Of a stretch of DNA of 14,969 nucleotides, positions 14,740 to 14,969 are shown in pieces. Both the position numbers and the translations under genes were made by a program. The notes under the pieces were generated by a model. The model was not told the origin of the DNA and made no database searches. It saw nothing but the letters and a program-made list of their open reading frames with translations. The first letter of the stretch is position 1. Every line of letters starts with the position of its first letter. The stretch is from Bacteroidales bacterium (GTDB taxonomy: Bacteria; Bacteroidota; Bacteroidia; Bacteroidales; UBA7960), in assembly GCA_003451785.1 (NCBI GenBank), contig DMJL01000138.1:1-14969 (forward strand), given 5' to 3'.

Positions 14740-14969
14740 GATTTTAAACGCAAGGGGCGCAAAGCATTTCGCAAAGTTCGCTACTGGTTTTTCTTAGCGT
14801 TCTTTGCGGTTTTATCTTGCGTTCAATAAGATTTTAAAACGCAAGGAGCGCAAAGCATTTCGCAAAGTTCGCTACTGGTTTTTCTTAGCGTTCTTTGCGG
14901 TTTTACCTTTCTTTCCAAAAGATTTTAAACGCAAGGGGCGCAAAGCATTTCGCAAAGTTCGCTACTGGT
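14740..14969 (+). repeat. Tandem ~90-bp palindromic repeat units (CGCAAAG family)
   Basis: Two complete units (14740-14829, 90 bp; 14830-14920, 91 bp) and a third cut by the window edge (14921-14969) follow each other directly. Each begins GATTTTAAA(A)CGCAAGG, carries TTTCGCAAAGTTCGCT, a T-rich spacer and GCGTTCTTTGCGG. In unit 1 CGCAAAGTTCGC (14770-14781) folds on GCGTTCTTTGCG (14797-14808) with two central T-T mismatches and a 15-nt loop. AACGCAAG (14747-14754) pairs perfectly with CTTGCGTT (14816-14823) as an outer stem. Unit 2 has lost the outer 3' arm through substitutions (CTTTCTTT). No coding frame explains them. Confidence 0.9.

Noticed and set aside
14740..14969. CRISPR array
   Set aside because: Units are near-identical over their whole ~90 bp, with no short constant repeats separated by unique spacers, and no cas genes are present.

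Overview
The window looks like a chromosomal segment from a member of the Bacteroidota. It is AT-rich and lacks convincing Shine-Dalgarno sequences before most starts. Several genes are preceded by the Bacteroidota-type -7 box TAnnTTTG. The protein set also fits: a membrane-anchored helix-hairpin-helix protein, a Wzi/RemB-like outer-membrane barrel, ornithine aminotransferase and an OPT transporter. I cannot name genus or species from the sequence.

Layout from left to right. Positions 1-492 are mostly non-coding and hold a degenerate inverted copy of a CGCAAAG-rich repeat. Then come a class I SAM methyltransferase (+), a triple helix-hairpin-helix membrane protein (+), an exported Mn/Fe superoxide dismutase (+, with terminator) and ornithine-oxo-acid aminotransferase rocD (+). 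A bidirectional hairpin terminator separates rocD from a convergent OLD-type ATPase/TOPRIM protein (-). A 434-nt gene-poor gap follows. Next is a two-gene minus-strand unit, the outer-membrane barrel followed by hemW. Across a divergent promoter region lies pgeF (laccase domain, +). A probable frameshifted small gene (-) is tucked between pgeF and the OPT-family transporter (+, with a strong terminator). Last is peptidase T (+). The right edge carries almost three tandem ~90-bp units of the same repeat family that occurs, inverted, at the left edge.

Most genes are housekeeping or general metabolism and appear to be separate transcription units. OPT plus PepT can be read as peptide uptake followed by tripeptide cleavage, and RocD would handle ornithine from amino-acid catabolism. 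The parts that deserve a second look are not the large genes: a 66-codon minus-strand gene broken at an A6 tract but with a promoter-like sequence, the palindromic repeat family at both edges, a superoxide dismutase with Phe in place of the usual gateway Tyr, and an orphan OLD-family protein without a visible partner. I did not find an obvious new multi-gene system.
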